A DNA stretch of 64,000 nt from Eublepharis macularius (GCF_028583425.1 NC_072796.1:87633964-87697963); one strand, 5' to 3'. Positions 21,551 to 32,801 are shown, counted from the first letter of the stretch. Notes: a model not told the origin generated them from the sequence alone. Translations and numbers: made by a program.

Positions 21551-21765
21551 GTGTGTGTGTGTGTGTGTAAAGTGTCATCAAGTCACAGCTAACTTATGGC
21601 AACCCCAGCAAGGGGCTTTCAAGGCAAGTGAGAAGCAGACATACTTTGCCATTGCCTTCCTCTGCATAGTCTTCCTTGGAGGTCTCCCATCTAAGTACCA
21701 ATCCTCCTTAGCTTCTGAGATCTGATGAGATCAGGCTATGTCAGGCTGCCTTCCCTCCCATGTTA
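21551..21765 (-). mobile_element. 5S rRNA-derived SINE, with a (GT)n tract at its end
   Basis: Read on the - strand, about 21685-21750 closely follows the internal promoter region of 5S rRNA (blocks resembling GATCTCATCAGATCTCAGAAGCTAAG and GGTACTTAGATGGGAGACC, here split to respect length). The remaining part (21570-21680) is a SINE body common in lizards. The (GT)9 at 21551-21568 lies at the element's 3' end. A pol III type 1 promoter is implied by ancestry; this copy has many changes and is probably inactive. Confidence 0.7.
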
Positions 21766-22082
21766 CCGTATAGCTCTGAGAAAAGTGGTGGAGCACATCC
21801 TGCATAGGGAAGAGAGCCTTTAAAAGTCCACTTGGGTCTGGCATATGAACTTAAGATAGAAAGGGGCTTTCATAGCCCCTTCATTCAATATTATCTGCTA
21901 TATCACTAAAGCAATTTCAGCTGCTAATCATGTCAAGGTCAAAATGTAGTTTTTAAGTTGGGGGAAAACTGTCTTTTAGAGAACTGTAAAATGAGCTAGA
22001 AAACAGACTATTGCTTTGCTGTCAGACAGACTGTACGCTATGGACCACTGCTTAGCAATAAGAGCGACAGGGCTTTTATTGA

Positions 22083-22111
22083 GCTGGAATGCCCCAGAAC
22101 GGCATTCCAGC
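22083..22111. repeat. short perfect inverted repeat
   Basis: GCTGGAATGCC and GGCATTCCAGC separated by 7 bases. It lies just upstream of the GC-rich array and could form a small hairpin. Confidence 0.7.
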
Positions 22112-22159
22112 AGCTCTTTAAAATACGCACGTGACTGGTGTCATGAGGTATTTCTAAAT

Positions 22160-23860
22160 TGAACTATCGGGCCCAAAATGTTTTGGCGCCAATCAGGGCG
22201 ATTTTGGGCCCTAAATAGGCCCCAAATGGCCAAAATGGCACTGAAATGGCCGGATCAGGGCCAAAGTGGCCAGGATCAGGCTGGTGCTGGGAGGGAAAGG
22301 TTCCCTTACCCAGCAGCTGCCCATTCCAGGCCATTTTGGCCCCAATCCGGGCCATGTTGGCCATTTTAGGCCCATTTAGGTCCCAAAATGGCCCAGATCC
22401 GGGTCAAAATGGCCAGGATCGGGATGGTGCTGGGAGGGGGAAGGCTTCCCCATCTGGCAACGGCCCATTCCAGGCCACTTCAGCCCCAATCCGCACTGTT
22501 TCGGGGCCATTCTGGCCATTTTGGACCCATTTTGGGCCCATTTAGGGCCTGAATTGGGGCCAAAATGGCCCAGATCGATTCTGAAATAGCGAGGATTGGG
22601 CTGGTGCCGGGCGAGAGAACCTTATCTCGCCTGGCAGAGGCCTTATCCTGGCCGTTTTGGGCCCGAACCTGGCCCTTTGGGGCCTGAATTGGGCCCAAAA
22701 TTGCCGAAAGGGGCCCAAAACGGCCAGGATTGGACCACCAAATGGCCAGGACCAGGCCTCTGCCAGGCAGGGGAACACTCCCCCACCCAGCAGTGGTCCG
22801 ATCCTGGTCATTTTGGGCCTGAAACGGCCAGGATCGGGCTGCTGCCGGGAGAGGAAGGATTCCCCCACCTGGCAGCGGCCCATTCCAGGCCATTTTGGCC
22901 CCGATCTGGGCCTTTTTGGCCATTTTAGGTCCATTTAGGGCCCAAAATGACCCAAATCGGGGCTGAAATGGCCAGGATCAGGCTGGTGCCAGGCGGAGGA
23001 CAGTTCCGCAATCTGGCACCAGCCTGTTCCAGGCCAGTTCATCCCTGATCCACACTGTTTGGGGGCTGTTCTGGCTCATTTAGGGCCCAAAATGGCCTGG
23101 ATCAGGGCCAAAATAGCCAGTATGAGGCCAGTGCCAGGTGGGGGAACCCTCCCTTGCCTGGCTGAGGCCTGATCCTGGCAATTTTGGGCCTAATCCTGGC
23201 CCTTTGCGGCCTGAACTGGGCCCAAAATGACCAAAAAGGGCCCAAAACAACCAGGATCAGGCCTCTGCCAGGCAAGGGAACACTCTCCCACCCAGCAGTG
23301 GTCTGATCCTGGTCGTTTTGGGCCCCTTTTGACCATTTTGAGCCCAATTTGGGTCCAAAATGGTCAGGATTGGGCCCAAAATGGCCAGGATTGGGCCAGA
23401 AACGGCCAGGATCAGGTCTCTGCCAGGTAGGGGAAAACTCCCCCACTGGGCAGTGGCTCAATCTTGGCCATTTTGGGCCCCTTTCAGCCAATTTGGGCAC
23501 AATTCCATCCCCAAATGGCCAGGATCAGGCCCGAAACAGCCAGGATCGGGCCACTGCCTGGCAGGGGAGTGCTCTCCCATGTGGCAGCAGCCATTTCCAG
23601 GCCGATCCAGGCCATTTCTGGCCCATTTTGGCCCAATTTGGGCCCAGAACAGTCCAGATCGGACCCTAAACGGCCAGGTTTGGGCTGCTGCCCTGTGGGA
23701 CCATTCTCTCCCATGTGGCAGGAGCCTGTTCCAGGCTGATCCGGGCTGTTTTGGGCCCCTTTGGGCCCAATTTGGGCCCAAAATGGTCCAGATCTGGCTA
23801 CTGCTGGGCGGGGGAGCGGCCCATTCCGGGCCGAATCAGACTCCCCTTCTGGAGCATAGG
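22160..23860. repeat. GC-rich degenerate tandem array, about 12 units of roughly 140 bp
   Basis: The same phrase order recurs: GGCCCAAAATGGCC, CCAGGATCRGG, a hairpin-like GCTGGTGCYGGGAGGGG with its partner CCCAGCAGC, then CCAGGCCATTTTGGCC. Hairpin parts start near 22280, 22423, 22598, 22755, 22837, 22980, 23120, 23255, 23405, 23550, 23680 and 23795; spacing is 80-175 bp, mostly 130-150. Many units contain GGCCATTTTGGCC, itself nearly self-complementary. Long frames run through the array on both strands only because TAA, TAG and TGA are rare in this sequence. It is unlike the AT-rich intron around it. Confidence 0.8.
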
Positions 23861-23867
23861 ATCGCTC

Positions 23868-23940
23868 CCAGGGCTGCCACGCCTGCATGATAACGTCACT
23901 TCCCAGAAGTGACATCATCATGCAGTCCTGGGAGCACACG
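23868..23940. repeat. imperfect foldback at the array's right edge
   Basis: GCTCCCAGG...GTCACTTC pairs with GAAGTGAC...TCCTGGGAGC across a short loop (centre near 23905). It may be the terminal part of an element that carries the array. Confidence 0.55.
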
Positions 23941-25494
23941 CTTGCGCGCTGTACGCACACGCATGTATTGAGAGGCACACCTCCTCCTCCAAGGAGTTGC
24001 CCCAGGTGAGAGTTCCCCCACTTCTTTCCCCAGAAAAAAGCCCTGAAGAGAGACATGTCACTGTTCCCCCACTTCTCAATGTGTTTTTATACTAACTGTT
24101 TAAAAGAGGAATCAAGATTATACTATGGCCAACTTGTTGAATTACAATGTTTTCCCTGTTGTCTTCCTGTTTCTTTCCCAAGATGTGATTTGCAACAGGG
24201 GCTCCCATGTAACTGTAGTGATATCCTGTCTGTTCTGGATGGGAAAGGGATATTGAAGTATCTCAAGGCTACTGCTCCTTTAAATTTCACTTCTCTGTCT
24301 TATCTGCTTTGTTATTTGCTGTTCACTATTTATAACACTCCTGAGCTGATCCATATTGTCAGTTCCTGTTCCCTGTGTGCACTCTTTCTTTTCTTTCTTT
24401 TTTTTGTTGCAGTAAAATAAATTGGTCATTATTTTTCTACTTTTGTAATTGTGTTAGCACAATTACAAAATTTGATCATTTAAAAAACAACAACAAGCAA
24501 TTGCTTTGATCAAAAAGGGAGGGAGTAATTAATACGCTCTTTCATTGAGGATTGATTCAGGAATGCTGAAGCCTCTAAATAAGAAGTTACTAATCATGAA
24601 TGAACCAGCATGAGTTGAAACATCCCAAGTGCAGGTTTGAGCCTTAAAATGATTTATGCTGCCTTTTCAGCTTGCAAATAAAAACACCATAAATTCGGAA
24701 ATATATAGATCAGGCCTTGACAAATTCTCTTCGGCTGTAGGAGCCAGCTTCCAGATTTAAGCATCAGACTAATTTTTCATCCTTCCGGTTTTGTATTTTA
24801 ATGACCCTATTTTTTCATTAATGCCATCACAAAACCAAAACTCTACAGTTTCTCATAATTTTAGTGTAGTATGACTATTGTTGTATAGAAATAAATATGG
24901 GGATAACCGTGGTAGTCATTAAAACAAAAACCTACCCATAACCCTAAACTAACTTATCCCTAGTTCTCATAAGTTTATTATTACTTTAAAGAGTTCAGTT
25001 TAATTGAATATTTGAGACAATATCAAAAGCAACTGGTTAAGAAATGAATTCATCTAGCCCTACTGAATACATGCTTATATGCACAATGACATAAACTTCA
25101 TAAGTGTGCACTTTTATGTAATTCAACAAAACATATTATGATGTAAAATGATGAATAAGCCTCATACTTCCACTTGGTGAGAGACACTGCAATAAAATCA
25201 TTGCTGAAACTTCTAGGAACTGCAGTGGAATTTCTAGGTGACATGAAATTTATAGAGCTCCAATATAAATATGTTTTGTGTACTGATAGATACGTTTTAA
25301 AAAAACCATATGACACAGCATTTGGAATTTTGAAAATCTTGCATTTTATTTTTAACTAAGCAAGCTGATAGTCCTGATCCTGATAGTGGAGAAAATTGTG
25401 AAAATGTGAATGTTTGCTCCAGACAGTAACTGCTTAAAGCATATAAGTTTCAGTAGACACACAGAGCACTCCCAGATACACAATCTTCCTTATT
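23941..25494. other. intron sequence without recognised features
   Basis: No supported gene. There is a poly-T run near 24387-24402 and an inverted repeat at about 24446-24470 (GTAATTGTG / CACAATTAC). Confidence 0.4.
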
Positions 25495-26880
25495 TATTTC
25501 AGCACCTACAGTACATAATTAAAAACATTAAATAATACCCCGTACAATAAAATGCCTGCATCTTGCACATTATTAAAAGCTCTGGTGAATAAAATAGCCT
25601 TACAGTGCCTCGTAAATGTGTCTGAGGGCAGTTCCCTCCCACCTTGTTAGGGAGCCCATGGCACAAAATGGGATCAACCACAGAGTAAACATAGGTGCTC
25701 ATCAATGCCAGGTTAGTTACATTTAGTTAGGAAACATTCAGAAGGCAAGCTGATACTGCAGCTGACACATGGGGAGAAACAGACCTTAAGATATGTTGGT
25801 CTGAGGCTTTAAAGGCTTTAAATGTCACAACTAGCCCTTTGAACTGAGCTCAGAAATAAACTGGCAGCCAGTAAAGCTGTTTTAAAATAGAAAGGATGTG
25901 TACCCTACAGCCAGTCCTATACAATAATTAGGCTGCTGCATTCTATGCCTGCAGCAATTTTGGGATTGACTTTAAGGACCACCCAACAAAGAATGCATTA
26001 CAGTAATCTGGCTGTGAGGTTAGAAAAGCATGGATTAGCATGAGGAGATTGATTGAGTCTAGGAAAGGAGAAAGCTGGTGAACCAGATGCAGCGGGTAGA
26101 AACACTCTTGACTGCCCCGCCAAACTGCTTTTCAAATAGCAGAGTTCGGCCCTTGAGTAACTTTCAGGCTTTTAACCTGCTCTGTAAATGCCAGTTCCAC
26201 TCTATGCCCCACCAGTGGATCTAAAACTTCAGCTTTACTGCCCAACTTTACTTCTGTCTTGTATGGATTCAGATTCAGCTTTTTCTGTCTTAACTATACC
26301 CTAACACTAATTCAGGGATATGACAGATGCGTCTAGAGTAGAGGTAGGCCCAACCCGAAAAATGAACCAAAGTTGGTGATGAACCGGGCCGGTTCGTGGT
26401 TCGTGAACCAGCGGTTCGTCAGAGCCCATTTCTGATGAACCGCCACGAACTTTAGGCTGGTTCGTTTGGTTCATTTTTTGGTTTGTCACTGCAGACAGCC
26501 TGGCGCTGATCAATCAGTTTCCTAGGCAACAGGGATGGACTTCCTGCAGACCTTCTGCTGACCCGGAAGTAGCTTTCTGCTGGCCCAGAAGTAGCCTTCT
26601 GCTGACCCGGAAGTGACAATTTGTTGACCTGGATGTGACGTTTTCACAAATCAAACAGACCAGTTCGTGAACCAGGGCAGGTTCATGAAAGTTCATGGTT
26701 TGTGAAATGCGACGAACCATGAACCGCACGGTTCAGTTTTTTTCCGGTTCATGACCATCTCTAGTCTAGAGGTTTAGATGATGGAATATGGAGTTGGGTT
26801 TCATGTCCATATTGATGGCACCCAAACACAAAGTTTAGGATGTGGATTCCTGCTGTGAATCAAATGACAAGAATTGTGTA
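25495..26880 (-). mobile_element. decayed L2-clade LINE, interrupted by a hAT element
   Basis: On the - strand 25499-25705 resembles the C-terminal PTLWNSLP-type block of L2 ORFs. 26100-26330 and 26772-26880 correspond to the upstream region, including the stretch around the YADD box (CATATTGATGGCACCCAA near 26811). The two parts are split by the hAT element at 26339-26763, whose 8-bp duplication lies exactly at the join. The LINE is therefore older than the hAT insertion. No open frame survives. Confidence 0.6.
26339..26763. mobile_element. non-autonomous hAT element, copy 1
   Basis: Flanked by a perfect 8-bp duplication GTCTAGAG (26331-26338 and 26764-26771). The ends are inverted repeats: TAGAGGTAGG on the left and, read inward, TAGAGATGGTCATGAACC on the right. 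The interior is filled with GGTTCGTGAACC-type self-complementary stretches. It encodes no transposase, so it would need one in trans. TSD length and ends fit the hAT superfamily. Confidence 0.8.
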
Positions 26881-27130
26881 AGCATTTTGCATTCACACAG
26901 GTATTTTGGGTGAGAGAAAATGTCAAACAGACTAAAGTTGTGCGAGCAAAATGTGCAACAATTGATATTTTATAATTGATATTTTATACCATACAGACTT
27001 CATTCCTATTCTAGTTCTCACAATACCTCATCATTCACCTCTCTACATTACTTTGCACAATACTTGGAAAACAAAAGCACATTTCCCTTTATTCCATTAA
27101 CAGTGAAATCTAGCAGTTAAAATATATTAA

Positions 27131-27345
27131 GTTACAGTGGTATAGTGGTTAGAGTGTTGCACTAGCAGTCAGGGACTGAGTTTGAATCCACACTATGCCA
27201 TGGAAGAGTGACCTTGGGTCACTCTCTTTCAGCCCAATTTACCTCACATGGTTGTTGTGAGAAAAAAATAGAGGTGAGGAGAACGATGTAAGCCTCATTG
27301 GATCCCCACTGAGGAAATTAGTGAGGTATAAATGAAGTAAACAAA
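27131..27345 (+). mobile_element. tRNA-derived SINE (Sauria/Squam type)
   Basis: A-box-like TGGTATAGTGGTTAGAGTG, B-box-like GAGTTTGAATCC, then GTGACCTTGGGTCACTCTC, CCTCACATGGTTGTTGTGAG and an AT-rich end. The same architecture as the copy at 53532-53777, more diverged. It is not a functional tRNA gene because no acceptor stem closes. Confidence 0.7.
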
Positions 27346-27879
27346 ATAAATAATTTAACATACTACATTTAACTTGTTCTGAATTTATCCTATAATTAGT
27401 AATTATTCTATAGAATTTAGATTTTTGGCAGTGTCAAATCATACGCAGCCTTATTTTGAATAGGCATTATAAACAATGTAGCAATATGATATACAGAATT
27501 TCACTGTCCTTAGAGGCTGGGGAAATTTTTTGAAAAAGCAAGGTACTAAAGTAGCAAGTGTTAATGTCTGGAGAAGCCCTTCAAATAAGGTATTATAAAT
27601 TGAAATGCACAGCTGGAAATCAGTAAATGGCATGGTATAATTGGTAAATGAAACTAATAAAAATAATAAATAAGGTATTCAACTACCTTATACATTATGG
27701 AACATATTTATTAATTTGTTTCTTAAATATAACAAATAAAAGAAAATATTTATATAGAGTTTTCAAGTTAATGGTGGTATCTAAATTACTTGCACTGTGT
27801 AACCTGCCTTGGGTCTCAGTGAGAAAGGCAAACTGTAAATAAAATAAATCATGATTATTTCAGTGTTGTGAGCTTTGCA
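27346..27879. other. intron sequence without recognised features
   Basis: AT-rich. The line ending in TAAATAAAATAAATCATG near 27835 with GCCTTGGGTCTCAGTGAGAAAGG may be a LINE 3' end, but this is weak. Confidence 0.35.
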
Positions 27880-28640
27880 TGCAGGGGCGTCCGGACAGCA
27901 CCTGGCTCCCTCTGTCTCCTTGCCCAGACAGCTCTCCCTGAGCCTTTTCTCCGACAACTCTCCCTGTGACTCTCCCTTTCATGCTGTCGCTCTGTTGCTC
28001 TCTCTCCCCCTCTCTTTCTCTCCCTCAACTACTCCATCCCACACCCTTTGCCTTGCCTGCTTTTATGGGGCAGCCCTCAAGCTTCTCCCCACCTTCCCCC
28101 TGGCTCCCCCATGCCCATTCTCTCCACCCCTCCCTCCGTGATGGGAAGCCCTCTCCACCTGTTGGGGGGTTTCCCAGCCAGTCCCGGCATTCAGGGCTCC
28201 ACCCTGCTTTGGCACAGTGTGGGACTGGCTGGCCCCACCCAAGGCCAGTGTTCTCAGTAGCAGTGTCTTGTAGCAGTGTTCTCAGTGGCAGGCATGGGCC
28301 TCACCGCTCGGCCTGGGTGGGGTGCTGTCCCACGGCTTGCCAGTGTGCACCGGGCTTCCTCATTGATGCGTCCCAGCCCCAGCAACCAGTGTCGGCCCTG
28401 TCACTCAGTCAGAGGTGGCGGTGGCCTTCTTTGGGATGCCCTCTGTGGCCGCCACCCACTTTGCTACCCTGGTCATGTGGAGACGTCTGTTGGTCCTGGC
28501 CCTGCTGCCACCCATCACCGCGGAGGCGTCGGGAGTCTTTTCTGGCCCGGCCTTGGCTGCCTTTGACTCATCCCTTGGAGTGGGCCCGCCAGGTAGGTCG
28601 GGGCGGGGGGGGGGAGGCCTCCATGCCCTGACAAGTGCAT
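27880..28640. other. GC- and C-rich block of unknown origin
   Basis: Abruptly GC-rich against AT-rich flanks, with pyrimidine tracts (27975-28030) and long frames on the + strand (27966-28631) that show only low-complexity Pro/Ser/Leu-rich text. It could be an LTR or MITE, since an insertion would explain the sharp edges, but I could not find matching ends or a target duplication. Confidence 0.4.
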
Positions 28641-29679
28641 AAGGTTAAAAAGTCCTGAGCCTGTTTGGAATCCTCAGCAAAGGTCTGAAGGTTCACACTG
28701 GTGAACTCTCAGGATCCAATATGAAAGGCAGCCCTTCTATATATGTGGCTCTTTGACTGATTCTACATGAGATGTTTTTTTTCTGAGCAGGTCATGTTGC
28801 TGGTCTTATTACTGCTCAGTTTGCACTCTTGAGATTAATCATGGCAAAAGGTAATGCAGTTTTTCACACGTTAGCCACGGTCGCCTTTCACACCGGATAT
28901 AGATCGCATCCCCCTCCCAATATGTCATGCTGCTATATGATTCTTCATCTACCTTTAAAAAAGAAAATAGTGTATGTATAGCACTGTTCAAGAATAGTAC
29001 GATACTACATTTTTTGGAGGGAAAACCCCCGACCCTGCATATTTGCAATACTAATTGGCCTCCTACTGCTTGGGGACAGGAGAGAGAGAGAGAGAGAACT
29101 TCAGGAATTTTTCAAATACTAATCAAGAGAGCATAGAAAAACACTTGTCAGTTTTATTCTTGTAATGTAGCTATAGCATTAGATGTTACCCTGACACACA
29201 TACCACGCATCTCACTTTTGTTAGTGTCAGCGATAGCATCAAGACAGCTCACTGTGAAAATGCAGTGGAAGTAGGCAAATGGGACATTTCGTTTCATTCA
29301 GACACAAAAGACATACATTCCCTTCCAGGCACATGATAAAGATCATCCAAACGTTGACATGTCAGAAAAGAGAGGTTTTTTTCTTTTTAAAAAATTTAGT
29401 GTAATATACAGTAATAAACAGTCTGTCCGTGATTCATGTGGGAATGGATGGCAATGTCATCTGGAAAAAAAAGCATAAGAAGTTGCATCACGAAAGTTTC
29501 TGGAATGGAGAAAAAGTTCTTTGTGGAATTAATCTTGTCAGCAGGGGTGTGAACAAAGGTCAGGTGGTTAATTGTAGGGGTTTTCCTTGTATATAACAGA
29601 GAAGGATGTTGTGGGGGATTGGATAGTATCCTCATTGATAATCTTGAATTTTTAAATAAATTATTGAAATTTCTGGAAT
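28641..29679. other. intron sequence without recognised features
   Basis: AT-rich. Includes a short (GA)n at 29082-29098. No gene seen. Confidence 0.4.
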
Positions 29680-29970
29680 ATGGTCAGGTGGTATTTACTA
29701 CCAGTGTTTAAAAACAAGGAATGCGTCAAAGAGTGTGGAAATTATAAAGGTGTTAAGTTAATGAACCATATAATGAAGTTGTGGGAAAGGATCATAGTAC
29801 AATGTCTTAGAGAAGCAGATAAGGTCAGTGAGGATCAATTCTTTTTCCAGACAAGGCAGAAATACAATCAATGCCATTTTGTGTCTAGATTTCTACAAAT
29901 GAAATGCTGAGGAAATGAACTGTTGGTGATAGCTGATTATTTGGACAGGGCTTGGTGTTACATATCAAAT
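29680..29970 (+). mobile_element. short LINE reverse transcriptase fragment, RTE-like
   Basis: The + strand frame contains CGNYKGVKLMNHIMKLWERI followed by a degenerate QFFFQTR block; these match the N(Y)RGI(K)LMSHTMKLWERV and QFGFMPGRST signature of RTE-type RTs. Only about 90 codons remain, with decay after 29908. Confidence 0.5.
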
Positions 29971-30013
29971 TGATCCAAAATAAGATGTAATCTCTGTTAT
30001 ATGATTTTAAATG

Positions 30014-30786
30014 TGTGATGCTCTCCCCTCTGGGTTGGCAGAGCCTCTGGGTTTAGGGTCAGCCAGTGCCCCTTTAACTGCTGTTCTTGCCTTCTCAAGA
30101 TACTCCTGTCTCTTCCTTGTCTCTCCACACCTCATCTAACTCCTTACTCTCCACCCTGCTTGTGGGGGGGGGACTCCCCTTTTATCCCTTCACCAATCCC
30201 AGCCTTCACCTCCTAGCCCCACCCCTAACAACCTAGCTGCTGTCTTAGGCAGCCACACCTGTGGCTGCTCTGCAGTTGGCTCTTCCAGGCTACTCTCCAC
30301 CCTTTCTAGCCTGCCTGTTGGTTTGCTGTACTGCTGCACCTCTCCTGCTGGCCTCTGGGTGGTAGTGTTGCCTAGTGCTTCCTTTACTGCCTTTGGCCTG
30401 CTGCTTGAGTTGGTGCTGGCTGGTTGTCTCTGCCCTCTGCCTCTTCTCCCCCTGGCTGGGCTGGTGTTCTTCCCCTGGGCTGAGGAAAGAGGCTGCCCTG
30501 GAGCCCTGACTGGGTAACTGGCAGTTGTTAGGACCCAGGAGATGTTGCCTAGCCTGCCTCCTGTTGTTGAGGCTTTGCCTGAGGTTCCTGCACCTGGGGC
30601 TTTGCCTGAACTTTCTGCTCCTGGGGCTTCTTTGGCATTCTTGGCACTTGTTGGTGTCTCTGACGTCTGTCCTCTCCTGGCAGGGTGAGTGTTAAGGGTG
30701 GTAGGGCTGGACTGAGGGGCTGCAAGCCTTGTTTCTGGGGTGGGTGTCCCTGGGGTGTTCCCTAAGTCCAGCCCCAGCACTGGACA
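30014..30786 (-). mobile_element. solo LTR, copy 1
   Basis: 773 bp starting TGTGATG and ending GGACA, so TG...CA ends, with a 5-bp duplication AAATG at 30009-30013 and 30787-30791. Read on the - strand it begins TGTCCAGTGC and has a TATA-like GATAAAAGG (complement of about 30176-30186) about 600 bp in, as expected for an LTR promoter. No internal retroviral genes flank it, so recombination between two LTRs probably removed them. A 196-codon Pro/Ser/Thr-rich frame inside is taken as non-coding. It is composed like the LTR at 55506-56431. Confidence 0.6.
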
Positions 30787-30889
30787 AAATGTATCACATA
30801 AAGTTGTTTTGAACCTCTTTGCTTACCAAGGATATTAGTGTTTAATAGTGGGATCTACAAAACTGGGTAGCAAAGCATGCTCTGATTTT

Positions 30890-31168
30890 GGACGTTTCCA
30901 CATGTTCTTAAAGGGACAGCCCACTCATTGAACACTGGCAGCTTTCCCTCAGGAACCCAGACGGCTCCATTTGCAAAAGGGCTGTGGGACTTTGGACTGT
31001 GTGCACTTTTCTTGGAACACGAAAAGTTTGTTACCAGAAAAGCATGCCAAAAAAATGGAAGCCAAACAGCCCACAGTCCTTTTGCAAATGGAGTCATCTG
31101 GATTCCTGAGGAAAAGCCACCAGCGTTTGATGAGTGGGCCATCCCTTTAAGAGCACGTGGAAATGGCC
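30890..31168. mobile_element. foldback MITE-like element with long inverted arms
   Basis: The left arm (30890 to about 31000) pairs with the complement of the right arm (about 31057-31168) at roughly 85 percent. Shared phrases are CTTAAAGGGA, GGCCCACTCAT-like text, CTCCATTTGCAAAAGG. A 3-bp TTT lies on each side, compatible with a PIF/Harbinger-style TSD but too weak to decide. No coding capacity. Confidence 0.65.
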
Positions 31169-31884
31169 TTTATCAGAGATAATGTGCCTAATGGTTGGTA
31201 ATCCATCTTTGAGTGGGATGTTGTTATATAGAGCTTCAACATCAATTTAATAGTAAAGTTCCTTTTCCAAAAATAGTTCTGGCACTATATCCAGAACTAG
31301 GCTACGCTATGTAAGTGCTGTTGTTTTAAACAATAAGACCACTATTTCATTCAGCCTACATATTGTTGGTTCTCTTCTCAAGACTATTTTTATTTATTTA
31401 TTTTTTTAAAAAATTACCCCACCTTTTCTTATGGTTTAAGATGGCATACAATAATAGATTTAAAATATTAACAGTTAAAAAGAATCAAAATAATCCTCAA
31501 ATCCCTCCCCCCCTTAAAAGTTGCCTGTGAAAACTCTCAATTGATGACTAGAAAAATAGGATGCCTAGTCATGTGGAGAGACCTTTACAAATATACTGCA
31601 GGTATTAACAAATTAATGGAGATCATGAATGGGAATTTCACACGTAATCTCACATATTCTCCTCTAAAAGTTCAAATATGTACAGTAATTCATAAGAATA
31701 ATTATACAGAGATTATAGGCAAGTTTCACGAGCTCTTTGTACATGTGTAATGTAGTTAGGAAAGTGCTTGTTTCTTCCAGAGTTTAACACTCTGAAGAGT
31801 CAAAGGAATCCTTTGTGGAAAGCCTTTGTAAAACAGCAAAAATAAAGAAGAAAGAAGAAAAAAGAAAAAGAATCAATCAGTTTG
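31169..31884. other. unassigned, with a LINE-like 3' tail at 31375-31500
   Basis: TTTATTTATTTATTTT followed by ACCCCACCTTTTCTTATGGTTTAAGATGGCATACAA resembles the 3' end (on the - strand) of the L2-type LINEs at 45190 and 59145. Only the tail is clear. Confidence 0.4.
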
Positions 31885-32045
31885 GGATCCATATTGGCAA
31901 AGCATGGGAGCACTCCTATGGCCTGCGCAATGACATCACATTCCCCTGCCTTTTGCCATCGCTGGCCAGGTGAGTGGTGGCAAGGGCAGAGGGTGGGAGT
32001 GGGGGATCCCCCACCCCCACCAGGGGACTGGCAACCGTACTTAAA
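31885..32045. mobile_element. truncated copy of the short hAT-like family at 32415
   Basis: The right end, read inward, is ACGGTTGCCAGTCCCCTGG followed by a self-complementary GGGGGATCCCCCA, which is close to the ends of 32415-32801. The left end is not identifiable. Confidence 0.45.
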
Positions 32046-32414
32046 GCCACTACTATAACACTGGAAATACCTACTCATAACTGAGAAATGCATTTATTGG
32101 AGATGGTAAAATTGTTTAGCGGCTACTGGCTAATTTTTGTACAGTATTAAATTATTGATGAATTACTGAAGGGAGATACTGCCTAGTTCTAGGAGCCAGA
32201 TACAAGAAATTAATTTTAAGAATGAAAGAAATTATCTCAACAACTCCAGTCTTGACATTTTATATGGCAAACAAGCTACATTGGTGAGCACAGACAGCTT
32301 CCAGTAGGTACAGTAAAAAAAAGATGCCCAAATGCATGAGAAAACCAGTTGCGGTTTGTTGGTGTATACTTAAAAATGCAAAAGTAAAACACACACATCA
32401 GGAAGGAATGGCTG

Positions 32415-32801
32415 TAGGGTTGCCAGGCCCCCTGGAGCCCAAACTGGGGGTTTGCCAGGTCCCTTTACTCCTCAGGTGGGAGATTATGAGCCTGGCACTC
32501 ACCTTGCTGCTCACAAGGTCTTACGCGATGACTGCACTTCTGGACATGATGTTATTGCAAGGGGGTCAAAGGCCGGACAGGAGTGCTCCCACACTCACCA
32601 AGGGCCAGATCAGGTCCGTTGTCGGTGCAGGGGTGCATAGTGTGGCTCGGGGCACACAGTGTGGCTTGGGGGCATGCCCTGCCACTTGAGGGGCTCACCC
32701 CCGGGGTAGCGTGACCCCCTGCCAGCCAAGTAAGTGGGTGCAGGAGGTGTAAGTGTAGGAGCAGGGGATCCCCTGCCCCCCGCACAGGAATGGTAACCCT
32801 A
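32415..32801. mobile_element. non-autonomous hAT-like element, second family
   Basis: Ends TAGGGTTGCCAGG and, read inward from the right, TAGGGTTACCATT. The flanks AATGGCTG (32407-32414) and AATGTCTG (32802-32809) form an 8-bp duplication with one mismatch. A self-complementary GGGGATCCCC lies near the right end. No coding capacity. Confidence 0.6.

Noticed and set aside
21685..21750. Functional 5S rRNA gene
   Set aside because: Only part of 5S is present, diverged, and joined to a SINE body.
22160..23860. Possible CRISPR-like array
   Set aside because: Units are 80-175 bp, degenerate throughout, with no constant repeat and unique spacers, and the genome is a vertebrate.
22164..24056. Many frames of 90-190 codons on both strands of the GC-rich array
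   Set aside because: All are made of WPF/GPKWPG-like text from the repeat unit, present in several frames at once.
27966..28631. 221-codon + strand frame as a gene
   Set aside because: Pro/Ser/Leu-rich text from a C-rich block with overlapping frames; no splice or domain evidence.
30190..30780. 196-codon - strand frame as a gene
   Set aside because: Lies inside an LTR, low complexity, no conserved domain.
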